This document shows positions 44,984 to 53,114 of a stretch of DNA of 64,000 nucleotides, one piece after another (the stretch's first letter is position 1; the number at the start of each line of letters is the position of its first letter). The stretch is from Bacteroides sp. OM05-12 (lineage in GTDB: Bacteria > Bacteroidota > Bacteroidia > Bacteroidales > Bacteroidaceae), in contig NZ_QSUN01000006.1 in NCBI RefSeq assembly GCF_003438995.1, forward strand, positions 62,001 through 126,000, in the 5' to 3' direction. The notes under the pieces were generated by a model. The model searched no databases. It was not told the origin of the DNA and saw nothing but the letters and a program-made list of their open reading frames with translations. Position numbers and translations under genes: made by a program.

Positions 44984-45736
44984 ATGCTGAGCAAGAATAA
45001 AATCAAATATATTCATTCGTTAGAACTTAAAAAAAACAGAAAAGCAGAACATGTCTTTGTTGCTGAAGGGCACAAGACTGTCGGTGATTTACTGGGACAC
45101 TTCCCTTGTAAACTTTTGATTGCTACGAAAGAATGGTTTGATAAAAAACTTTCATTCCAAGCAGACGAGATAATAGAAGTAAATAATGATGATTTATTTA
45201 AAGCCAGTTTCTTAAAAACGCCTCAAGAAGTACTTGCGGTTTTTGAACAACCTGAATATACGACAGATGCCACAGTGGTTTCCCAATCACTTTGCTTGGC
45301 ATTGGATGATGTACAAGATCCGGGTAATTTGGGAACAATAATCCGCCTTGCAGACTGGTTTGGCATCGAACATATCTTTTGTTCTAATAATACGGTGGAT
45401 GCTTTTAATCCTAAAACAATTCAAGCGACGATGGGAGCTATTGCAAGGGTAAAGTTGCATTATTGTTCTCTTTACGAATTGATATCTAATTTAAAGGACG
45501 TTCCTGTTTATGGAACTTTTTTGGATGGGGAAGATATTTATACACAAAAACTATCTTCCAATGGTCTAATTATCATGGGAAATGAAGGCAACGGAATAAG
45601 TCAGGAAGTGGAACAATTAATCAACAAACGATTATATATACCTAATTATCCTCAAAGCAGAGAAACATCCGAATCTCTAAACGTTGCGATAGCCACTGCT
45701 ATCGTCTGTTCCGAATTCCGCAGGCAAGCATTATAA
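44984..45736 (+). CDS. SpoU/TrmH-family RNA 2'-O-methyltransferase
   Basis: This 250-residue protein has an N-terminal substrate-binding domain ('KIKYIHSLELKKNRKAEHVFVAEGHKTV', L30e-like) and a C-terminal SPOUT knot with 'LALDDVQDPGNLGTIIRLADWFGI' (motif 1), 'LIIMGNEGNGIS' (motif 2) and 'LYIPNYPQSRETSESLNVAIATAIVCSEF' (motif 3). It should methylate a 2'-OH of rRNA or tRNA using SAM; the target nucleotide is not predictable. It is transcribed divergently from the TamA-like gene. Its stop overlaps by 6 bp with the stop of the converging small gene. Confidence 0.9.
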   Translation: MLSKNKIKYIHSLELKKNRKAEHVFVAEGHKTVGDLLGHFPCKLLIATKEWFDKKLSFQADEIIEVNNDDLFKASFLKTPQEVLAVFEQPEYTTDATVVSQSLCLALDDVQDPGNLGTIIRLADWFGIEHIFCSNNTVDAFNPKTIQATMGAIARVKLHYCSLYELISNLKDVPVYGTFLDGEDIYTQKLSSNGLIIMGNEGNGISQEVEQLINKRLYIPNYPQSRETSESLNVAIATAIVCSEFRRQAL

Positions 45737-46045
45737 TCGCACTAACGAAGCATCAGGCAGTAATGTCTTTGTTGTCAAATCAATGCCGGAAAGATAATAA
45801 GCAATATTTCCATCAGTAGATTTACAACATAGATCTGCTATGATGATTTCAAAAGAAGTATCTTTTGATAGTGTATATTGTGGTATAGAGGATAATATGA
45901 TAATCCCGTTCAACCAAACAGTAGATTCGATTTCTTCTGTCAACGGGAAAAAATTGGTAACCTTCCCCCCTGCTAATTCAACGACGTATTGTTTATAAGA
46001 CCGTTCCGGCGATAAATATAAAAGTGGAGCCGCATATCGTTTCAT
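45731..46045 (-). CDS. Conserved hypothetical protein downstream of DUF4296
   Basis: The protein has 104 residues from this ATG (M-K-R-Y-A-A-P), or 114 from the ATG at 46075. It has no signal peptide or membrane helix and a beta-rich pattern: 'LYLSPERSYKQYVVELAGGKVTNFFPLTEEIESTVWLNGIIILS'. The phrase 'G.V..FFPL..E...T.WL.G.I.L' is seen in small Bacteroidetes proteins encoded at this position, but I cannot name a family. It is last in the ileS-traR-lspA-DUF4296 transcript. Confidence 0.6.
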   Translation of the reverse strand: MKRYAAPLLYLSPERSYKQYVVELAGGKVTNFFPLTEEIESTVWLNGIIILSSIPQYTLSKDTSFEIIIADLCCKSTDGNIAYYLSGIDLTTKTLLPDASLVRL

Positions 46046-46049
46046 AAAT

Positions 46050-46955
46050 CTAGCGCTGTTGCAATTGAATTTCATCCTTTTTCTGTATATCTTTTGCAGC
46101 AGCAGAACGATGACGATTGTTTACAGATATTTCCAGCTGCTTCAAATCGTTATCGTCTTTGATAGAGTCAGACTTTGAAACAGAAATACTGTCTGTTTGC
46201 GGGTGATGATAACGCATCAAAGTAACATTGTCTATCAATAATACTTTCTTCTCATCATTACCTGGATAATAAATGAAACCTTTCAGCTCTTTCATCTGAT
46301 ATGCGGAATCCGATTTAAGGACTAACGAATCAACTCTTGGCCGTACTACTTTCTTAACAACCTGTATCAACGAATCGTTTTCATATCTCATATACATTGC
46401 CATTACTGCCGTATCCGGTATATGTTTATTAGACAGGAAAGTATAGCGCATCTTCCATACCAGTTCATCATGCTGCTTGAAATTAGTATCGGCAGGTATG
46501 TCAAACTTCAGTTTGTTGGATGTAATGTAATTGGTAAGCATATTCAGTGGGTTGCCATACCACACATTGATCGAATCTCCCGGCTGGGTTTCTTTAGGTT
46601 TATTATCTCGGATAGCAATTAAATGATTGATAGTCTCCTGCTCTTTTTTATAACGCTTATTGATATTCTCATAGATTTTAGACAGTTCATCCGTATGGCG
46701 GGTATACCACACCATTGAAGAATCAAATTCCGCTTGAGTAGTATGATGTTTCTCTAATACATAATTAATGTATAGAGGTTGCTTGTATTTTTCTTCATAA
46801 GATAATTCATCCGCCATAGCTTTTGCCATATGATAGTCATACAACAATTGCTCCATCTTTGCCGGTTTGATAATATCTTTAGGAATCCCTTTCTTGCATC
46901 CACCCAAAAGCAGACATGAAAAGATAATTCCACCTATGAAGAACCTATTAAGCAT
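46050..46955 (-). CDS. DUF4296 lipoprotein
   Basis: This 301-residue protein has a lipoprotein signal ('RFFIGGIIFSCLLLGGC', lipobox 'LGGC') followed by 'KGIPKDIIKPAKMEQLLYDYHMAKAMADEL', the hallmark of DUF4296. The remainder is helical and charged, with a long tail rich in Lys/Asp/Ser. The ATG at 46955 overlaps the lspA stop by 8 bp, so translation is coupled with the signal peptidase that matures lipoproteins. That is a suggestive but unproven functional link. Confidence 0.85.
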   Translation of the reverse strand: MLNRFFIGGIIFSCLLLGGCKKGIPKDIIKPAKMEQLLYDYHMAKAMADELSYEEKYKQPLYINYVLEKHHTTQAEFDSSMVWYTRHTDELSKIYENINKRYKKEQETINHLIAIRDNKPKETQPGDSINVWYGNPLNMLTNYITSNKLKFDIPADTNFKQHDELVWKMRYTFLSNKHIPDTAVMAMYMRYENDSLIQVVKKVVRPRVDSLVLKSDSAYQMKELKGFIYYPGNDEKKVLLIDNVTLMRYHHPQTDSISVSKSDSIKDDNDLKQLEISVNNRHRSAAAKDIQKKDEIQLQQR

Positions 46956-47595
46956 CTTTTTTATCTGACTTATGTTCCGAATGATGTAAACTCTCATTCA
47001 TATATTTACTATAAAAAAGCAGTAAGGCGATAATGCCACAACTGATGGATGCATCCGCAAAATTAAATATCGGACTGAAGAATATAAAATGTTCTCCTCC
47101 CACAAACGGCATCCAATGCGGCCATGTCGTGTCTATAATCGGGAAATAAAACATATCCACTACCTTTCCATAAAACCAAGTGGAATAACCTCCGCCTTCA
47201 GGCATAAATGTGGCAAGTGTGGATGTAGTGCTTTCATTAAAGAATACGCCATAAAACACACTATCTATAATATTTCCCACAGCACCGGCCAATATCATGG
47301 ACATACATACGATATAACCGGTCTTATACCCTTTCTTAATAATTTTCACCAAATAGTAAATAATCAGAGCTACGGCAACAATACGGAAAGTTGTCAAAAA
47401 CAGTTTTCCAAATATTTCCATGCCGAATGCCATTCCGTTGTTTTCCGTGAAATAAATGTAGAACCAATCCGTAACACGAATACTTTCATGCCAATACATC
47501 TTGGTCTTTACCAAAATTTTTATGACTTGATCGATTATTAATACCGAGAAAATAATTAAGATGGCCAATTGACCTTTGGAGAGTAGTTTCTTCAT
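46948..47595 (-). CDS. lspA: Lipoprotein signal peptidase (signal peptidase II)
   Basis: This 215-residue inner-membrane aspartic protease cleaves prolipoproteins before the lipidated Cys. Four hydrophobic helices are visible. The family motifs are 'FYIYFTENNGMAFGM', 'LAGAVGNIIDSVFYGV' (catalytic Asp) and 'FSPIFNFADASISCGII' (second catalytic Asp). As usual in Bacteroidetes it is longer than E. coli LspA, through an insertion around 'GYSTWFYGKVVDMFYFPIID'. The frame opens at 47661, but the ATG at 47595 (MKKLLSKGQ) is the likely start. It lies 79 bp after traR. Confidence 0.94.
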   Translation of the reverse strand: MKKLLSKGQLAILIIFSVLIIDQVIKILVKTKMYWHESIRVTDWFYIYFTENNGMAFGMEIFGKLFLTTFRIVAVALIIYYLVKIIKKGYKTGYIVCMSMILAGAVGNIIDSVFYGVFFNESTTSTLATFMPEGGGYSTWFYGKVVDMFYFPIIDTTWPHWMPFVGGEHFIFFSPIFNFADASISCGIIALLLFYSKYMNESLHHSEHKSDKKDA

Positions 47596-47674
47596 TTTAG
47601 TAATTAAGAATTGAGAACTGAAAATCCGGAAGCCTACAGATTCCGAACTTTCAATTCTCAATTAAATAATAAGA

Positions 47675-48055
47675 TTATCGTTTTGAACCTTCTTTTGCTT
47701 CGATACTCAATGTAGCATGAGGAACAGCACGAAGGCGTTCTGCCGGAATCAGTTTACCTGTCTCACGGCAAATGCCATAAGTTTTGTTTTCAATACGCAC
47801 TAATGCAGCTTGCAAACTTTGGATGAATTTTAATTGACGCTGTGCCAATCTTGTTGTTTCTTCCTTTGATAATGTGCTGGCGCCTTCTTCCAATACTTTA
47901 TATGTAGGAGATGTATCATCTGTATCATTGCCATCCTGGTTCATGATACTCAACTTCAACTGATCATAATCACGTTGCGCTTTTTCCAGTTTCTCCATAA
48001 TAATGGCACGGAATTCTTCAAGTTCCGCATCCGAATATCTCGTCTTTTCTGCCAT
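47675..48055 (-). CDS. TraR/DksA-family protein with degenerate zinc finger
   Basis: This 126-residue protein has an N-terminal coiled coil ('YSDAELEEFRAIIMEKLEKAQRDYDQLK') and a C-terminal DksA/TraR finger region, 'RIENKTYGICRETGKLIPAERLRAVPHATLSIEAKE'. In DksA the finger has four Cys (CxxC..CxxC); here only the Cys of 'GICRETG' remains, so zinc is unlikely to be bound by four cysteines. DksA relatives bind the RNA polymerase secondary channel. Here the gene sits between ileS and lspA, a conserved Bacteroidetes order. Confidence 0.85.
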   Translation of the reverse strand: MAEKTRYSDAELEEFRAIIMEKLEKAQRDYDQLKLSIMNQDGNDTDDTSPTYKVLEEGASTLSKEETTRLAQRQLKFIQSLQAALVRIENKTYGICRETGKLIPAERLRAVPHATLSIEAKEGSKR

Positions 48056-48079
48056 AACTATTGTTTTTAGAGGTTATTA

Positions 48080-51000
48080 TTATTCTTTTACTACATTTAT
48101 CTGTAAAGTAAAGTCATCGAAATCAAGTTCGGTTCCTTCCTTCACTTCATCTGCTAAATCAAGAGAATTAGCTAAAACTTGGTTGCGAATATAAGCATTA
48201 TATTCATTTACCGCATCATCTGTCTGAGGATTTTTAGATAAAGTAATCTTTATTTTATCTGTTATTTCAAAACCATTTGACTTACGGATATTTTGAATAC
48301 GGTTTACTAACTCACGTGCAATACCTTCACGACGAAGTTCTTCCGTAACAGTCACTTCCAATGCAACAGTAAGTTTTCCTTCATTGGCAACCAACCATCC
48401 CGGAATATCTTCACTGAATATTTCTACATCACCGGATTCGATGACAGCTTCTGCGCCATCCAAGTTTAATGTGTACTTACCGTTCTTTTCCAGTTCTGCA
48501 ATAGCATCTTGCGACATTTCGGATACAGCGGCAGCTACGGCTTTCATCTGCTTGCCAAACTTCGGACCAAGTTTCTTGAAATCACATTTTACTTTCTTTA
48601 CCAGCACTCCGGCTGCACCATCCACAAACCTGACTTCTTTTACATTCACTTCATTCATGATAAGCGACTTCACTGCTTCTATGTGCGCGCGTTGTTCTTC
48701 GTCAGCCACAGGAATCATGATACACTGCAATGGCTGACGTACTTTTATATTCACTTTACGACGCAATGCAAGTACCATGGACGTAACGTCTTGTGCCATT
48801 TGCATCTGCGCTTCCAGCTCTTTGTCAACCAGTGTCTCATTACTTACCGGGAATTTAGCAAGATGGATGGATACCACATTGTCACGTCCGGTCGTTGAAA
48901 TCAGGTCAGTATATAAACGGTCTGAATAGAACGGAGCTATCGGAGCCATCAATTTAGCGACTGTTTCCAAACAAGTATAAAGTGTCTGATAAGCAGATAA
49001 CTTATCTTGTGTATAACCGCCACCCCAGAAACGTTTACGATTTAAACGAACATACCAGTTAGATAAGTTATCGTTCACAAAATCAGAAATCAAACGTCCG
49101 GCCTTCGTTGGCTCGTATTCATTATAACAAGTATCTACTTCTTTAATCAAGGTATTAAGTACAGATAAAATCCAGCGATCGATCTCCGGACGTTCATTCA
49201 CCGGAATATCTGCTTCTTTATATGTAAATCCATCTACATTAGCATATAATGCAAAGAATGAATATGTATTGTAAAGCGTACCGAAGAATTTACGACGCAC
49301 CTCTTCTACTCCATCCGTATCAAATTTCAAATTATCCCAAGGGGATGAATTGGTAATCATATACCAACGCAGAGGGTCTGAACCATATTTTTCAATAGCT
49401 CCAAACGGATCGACTGCATTGCCCAAACGCTTGGACATCTTATTTCCGTTCTTATCCAATACCAATCCGTTGGAAATAACCGCTTTATAGGCCACACTAT
49501 CAAATACCATCGTAGCAATGGCGTGCAAAGTAAAGAACCAACCACGAGTCTGGTCTACACCTTCTGCAATGAAATCGGCCGGATATACCTCACGTGAATC
49601 CAGTAATTCTTTGTTCTCAAACGGATAATGGATTTGTGCATAAGGCATTGCACCGGAATCGAACCAAACGTCGATAAGGTCTGTTTCACGTTTCATCGGT
49701 TTGCCATCTTCCGATACAAGGATAATATCATCCACGTATGGACGGTGTAAATCAATCTTTTCGTAATTCTCCCCATTATATTCACCGGGAACAAAACCTC
49801 TTTCCTTATAAGGATTGGACGTCATGAAGCCCGCAGCAACGGATTTCTCTATTTCATTATAAAGCTCTTCCACAGAACCGATACACTTCTCCGCTCCGTC
49901 TTCACTGCGCCAAATAGGAAGTGGAGTTCCCCAATAACGGGAACGGCTTAGGTTCCAGTCATTCAGATTTTCCAACCATTTACCAAAACGCCCGGTTCCG
50001 GTAGACTCCGGTTTCCAGTTAATCGTTTTGTTCAACTTAATCATTTCATCTTTAGCAGCCGTCGATCTGATAAACCAGCTATCCAATGGATAGTACAGTA
50101 CCGGTTTGTCCGTACGCCAGCAGTGCGGATAGTTGTGAACGTGCTTTTCTATCTTAAACGCCTTGTTGGAAGCCTTCATCATCATACAGATGCTAACGTC
50201 CAAAGACTCATCCTTGTCGGTGAGATTCGGATCATAGTCATTCTTCACAAAACGTCCTGCATATTCCTTATATAATTCTACATTAACACGCTCTTTTACA
50301 AATTCTTCATCCAATTCATCTAATGTATAGAATTTACCGGTCAAATCAACCATCGGACGAAGTTCACCTTTCTTATTAACCAACTGCAAAGGAGGCACAC
50401 CGGCAGCTTTCGCAACCAATGCATCATCCGCACCGAAAGTCGGGGCAATGTGTACGATACCCGTACCATCTTCTGTAGTAACATAATCTCCCAGAATTAC
50501 ACGGAAAGCACCTTCACCCGGATTTACCCAAGGAATCAACTGTTCGTATTCCATACCCACAAGATCGGTACCTTTATATTCGGCAATAACTTTGAAAGGA
50601 ACCAACTTATCTCCTGGCTTGTAATCTTCCAATTTCAGTTCTGCTGCTTTCGGATTAAAGTGAGCATTAAGCAACGCTTTTGCCAATACCACCGTAATCG
50701 GTTCACCCGTGTAGGCATTGTATGATTGTACGGCTACATAATCTATTTTAGGACCAACACAAAGAGCTGTGTTGGAAGGCAATGTCCAGGGAGTGGTTGT
50801 CCATGCTATAAAATAAGGAGTCCCCCACTCTGCCATCTCCGGTTTAGGATTCTTCATCTTAAACTGTGCTACGACCGTGGTATCCTTTACATCCCGATAA
50901 CATCCCGGTTGGTTAAGCTCATGTGAACTCAATCCTGTTCCGGCAGCCGGCGAATAAGGTTGGATAGTATATCCTTTATATAGTAATCCTTTATTATACA

Positions 51001-51502
51001 ATTGTTTAAGAAGCCACCAAAGTGTTTCGATATAACGGTTGTCATAAGTGATATAAGGATTTTCCATATCCACCCAGTATCCCATCTTATGAGTAAGATC
51101 AACCCATTCCTGTGTATATTTCATCACATCCTTACGGCAGGCAGCATTGTATTCAGCAACGGAGATAGTCTTGCCGATATCTTCCTTAGTAATTCCTAAA
51201 GATTTTTCTACACCCAATTCTACGGGAAGTCCATGCGTATCCCATCCGGCTTTACGCTTCACCTGATAGCCTTTCATGGTCTTATAACGGCAGAATATGT
51301 CTTTAATAGAACGTGCCATCACATGGTGAATACCCGGCATACCGTTTGCAGAAGGAGGACCTTCATAAAATACAAACGATGGACAGCCTTCACGTTCCGT
51401 CATACTCTTGGCGAAAACATTGTTTTCGTCCCATTTCTTTAGTACCTCTTTGTTTATCTGTGAGAGGTCAAACTGAGAGTGTTCAGCAAACTTCTTACTC
51501 AT
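48080..51502 (-). CDS. ileS: Isoleucyl-tRNA synthetase
   Basis: This 1140-residue class I synthetase charges tRNA-Ile. It opens with 'FDLSQINKEVLKKWDENNVFAKSM', then 'FYEGPPSANGMPGIHHVMARSIKD', containing the HIGH-equivalent HHVM (residues ~59-62). The editing CP1 domain lies at ~190-420 ('AWTTTPWTLPSNTALCV'). It continues with 'GWFFTLHAIATMVFD' and the KMSKR loop 'NGNKMSKRLGNAV' near residue 688. The C-terminal anticodon-binding region (from ~720) resembles the long, eukaryotic-like IleRS type found in Bacteroidetes. It is first gene of the ileS-traR-lspA-DUF4296 transcript. Confidence 0.97.
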   Translation of the reverse strand: MSKKFAEHSQFDLSQINKEVLKKWDENNVFAKSMTEREGCPSFVFYEGPPSANGMPGIHHVMARSIKDIFCRYKTMKGYQVKRKAGWDTHGLPVELGVEKSLGITKEDIGKTISVAEYNAACRKDVMKYTQEWVDLTHKMGYWVDMENPYITYDNRYIETLWWLLKQLYNKGLLYKGYTIQPYSPAAGTGLSSHELNQPGCYRDVKDTTVVAQFKMKNPKPEMAEWGTPYFIAWTTTPWTLPSNTALCVGPKIDYVAVQSYNAYTGEPITVVLAKALLNAHFNPKAAELKLEDYKPGDKLVPFKVIAEYKGTDLVGMEYEQLIPWVNPGEGAFRVILGDYVTTEDGTGIVHIAPTFGADDALVAKAAGVPPLQLVNKKGELRPMVDLTGKFYTLDELDEEFVKERVNVELYKEYAGRFVKNDYDPNLTDKDESLDVSICMMMKASNKAFKIEKHVHNYPHCWRTDKPVLYYPLDSWFIRSTAAKDEMIKLNKTINWKPESTGTGRFGKWLENLNDWNLSRSRYWGTPLPIWRSEDGAEKCIGSVEELYNEIEKSVAAGFMTSNPYKERGFVPGEYNGENYEKIDLHRPYVDDIILVSEDGKPMKRETDLIDVWFDSGAMPYAQIHYPFENKELLDSREVYPADFIAEGVDQTRGWFFTLHAIATMVFDSVAYKAVISNGLVLDKNGNKMSKRLGNAVDPFGAIEKYGSDPLRWYMITNSSPWDNLKFDTDGVEEVRRKFFGTLYNTYSFFALYANVDGFTYKEADIPVNERPEIDRWILSVLNTLIKEVDTCYNEYEPTKAGRLISDFVNDNLSNWYVRLNRKRFWGGGYTQDKLSAYQTLYTCLETVAKLMAPIAPFYSDRLYTDLISTTGRDNVVSIHLAKFPVSNETLVDKELEAQMQMAQDVTSMVLALRRKVNIKVRQPLQCIMIPVADEEQRAHIEAVKSLIMNEVNVKEVRFVDGAAGVLVKKVKCDFKKLGPKFGKQMKAVAAAVSEMSQDAIAELEKNGKYTLNLDGAEAVIESGDVEIFSEDIPGWLVANEGKLTVALEVTVTEELRREGIARELVNRIQNIRKSNGFEITDKIKITLSKNPQTDDAVNEYNAYIRNQVLANSLDLADEVKEGTELDFDDFTLQINVVKE

Positions 51503-51765
51503 ATTATTATGTGTTTTTTCTTACTTCCTAAAAATAAGATGCAAATTTACAAAAAAATAAGTAGATGGAAACTATTGTATAGTCTTTTTTGAGAAATTAG
51601 TGGTTATTGCTTTAAAATGGACTTTCCCGGAATTGCGACAAACATCGAGATGATTTAAAAAAACACCTTGATGTTTGTCTGCAATCAACCTGATGTTTTT
51701 TAAAATCACCGAGGTGATTAAAAAGGTACTGCAATTCACTTACAAACCCAATCAACGCGAATGGA

Positions 51766-51957
51766 TTCATCCTTCAGTTTAATTAATTCGTATTTGATAA
51801 TCAATTATTTAGGCTGAATGATATAAATTCCATGAATGTTTCAGAAAAAGAAAAGAAAGCTTCATTTGCTTTTTTCTATACTGAATCTTTTTTATCTGTC
51901 TGTTTCAGGTTAATAGTCTGATAATCAAATAGAGTATGGCTATAATGAAGGATTGAA
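51766..51957. repeat. Fold-back intergenic element, copy B
   Basis: TATTTGATAATCA (51791-51803) faces TGATAATCAAATA (51919-51931) with one mismatch, and TTCATCCTTCA (51766-51776) faces TGAAGGATTGAA (51946-51957). The 15-mer TTCATCCTTCAGTTT (51766-51780) is the exact complement of 18127-18141 in copy A, and the order of arm sequences (CTTCAGTTT, TTGATA, CTGAATGAT) is the same as in copy A. Confidence 0.6.
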
Positions 51958-52053
51958 AGATATTTTCAAGCAACTCTATTTAAATAGGAGTTTATCGGCA
52001 GTAAAATGCAGCTTTGGTTGGATAAAAAACAGATAGGAGTTTGGCTTCAAAGA

Positions 52054-52102
52054 TACGGTCGTTTGTTTGCAAACGATACTTGATTGCAAACAAACGACCG
52101 TA
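52054..52102. repeat. TACGGTC hairpin family, copy 3
   Basis: TACGGTCGTTTGTTTGCAA and TTGCAAACAAACGACCGTA are exact 19-bp inverted copies with an 11-nt loop. Compared with copies 1 and 2, a C-to-G change in the left arm is matched by G-to-C in the right arm. It lies 25 bp beyond the stop of the minus-strand OMP gene. Confidence 0.75.
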
Positions 52103-52127
52103 CCTTTAAATCTGAGAAACTATTACT

Positions 52128-52967
52128 CTAAAATGTCCATCCTAGACGGAGAACCGGTTCGATATAGAAACCGGCATTGCTATAACGCACATTATTGGTT
52201 GATTCGCTTTCCTCTTTCGTTATATCATGGTCTTCAACAGTTTCATAAGTATATTTCATTTTATTGGTCTTATAAGTTTTGAAACGTAGACCTAATTCCG
52301 TACCAACATATAATCCTTTATATACATAGAAGTCCAATCCAGTGAAAACCGAAGCATTAAAACCCAGATTAGCTCTATCATTGACATAATCAAGCGGATC
52401 ATCTGACGGATATATATCATCATCAATATCATCTATTGAAGAAAATCCGCCATTGGTTATTTTTCCTGAATAAGAATTAGACGAAGCTTTATTACCATTT
52501 CTATAAGTTGTAGCACTTCCTTCAATATCGGTTGAAACAAAATGTTTACTGATGCCCAAAGCACCTCCTACATATAAATTCAATCTTTTTGCAATATCAA
52601 AATGACGTTCATAGCCCAATTCGAATGAGAAATCTCCGGATTTAGAGCTATATTCATCTTTATATTTATATTTACCGGTACCTAAACTAGACCCTGTTGT
52701 TCCAGTCAAAGGCACTTCTTTTTCATCTTCATCCGTAAACTTAGTACTGTTCATACCAAATCCCAATTTCAATCTCAAGGCATCATTCTTCGTAATAAAA
52801 TAGCGAAATTTCAAGCCATCCAACTGAAAAGTATGACCTTTTTGGTCAAAAGGATTAAACTGAACTTCCGTACCGAATGAGCCGGCTTCGGGTTTAATTT
52901 GTCCAAAAGAAGAGGAACTTACTGCAATTAATGCAGCTGCAGTGAGAACTAATGTGAGATTTTTCAT
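52128..52967 (-). CDS. Outer-membrane beta-barrel protein
   Basis: This 279-residue protein has a signal peptide ('LVLTAAALIAVSSSSFGQ') and a barrel domain with regular amphipathic strands: 'GTEVQFNPF', 'LKFRYFITKNDALRLKLGFGM', 'FSFELGYERHFDIAKRLNLYVGGALGI', 'FTGLDFYVYKGLYVGTELGLRFKTYK' and 'GFYIEPVLRLGWTF' with terminal Phe. It resembles the OmpA-barrel-like PorT/OMP_b-brl families; no peptidoglycan-binding domain is present. Extracellular loops are Ser/Asp/Gly-rich. It is monocistronic, with a TACGGTC hairpin at its 3' side. Function unknown. Confidence 0.78.
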   Translation of the reverse strand: MKNLTLVLTAAALIAVSSSSFGQIKPEAGSFGTEVQFNPFDQKGHTFQLDGLKFRYFITKNDALRLKLGFGMNSTKFTDEDEKEVPLTGTTGSSLGTGKYKYKDEYSSKSGDFSFELGYERHFDIAKRLNLYVGGALGISKHFVSTDIEGSATTYRNGNKASSNSYSGKITNGGFSSIDDIDDDIYPSDDPLDYVNDRANLGFNASVFTGLDFYVYKGLYVGTELGLRFKTYKTNKMKYTYETVEDHDITKEESESTNNVRYSNAGFYIEPVLRLGWTF

Positions 52968-53114
52968 AAATAGAATATTTAGATTAATAATCAGTAATAT
53001 CGATACAAATGTAGTTTATTTAAATATATAAACAAATTATTGCATCTTTTTATTTAATAAAAAAGAGAAGAATCTTTCCAGTGTGACCTATTATAAATAA
53101 ACATTAAAATTGAA

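Larger units (their letters stand above)
51503..52127. other. 625-bp intergenic region carrying repeat modules
   Basis: No ORF is credible. It holds a CCTGATG module (51663-51716), the fold-back element copy B (51766-51957) and TACGGTC hairpin copy 3 (52054-52102). The ileS promoter must lie in the left part, but I do not see a clear TTTG/TAnnTTTG pair. Confidence 0.6.

Noticed and set aside
47089..47541. 150-codon plus-strand ORF opposite lspA
   Set aside because: It is antisense to catalytic parts of LspA and has a composition typical of a shadow frame, without promoter or ribosome-binding features.
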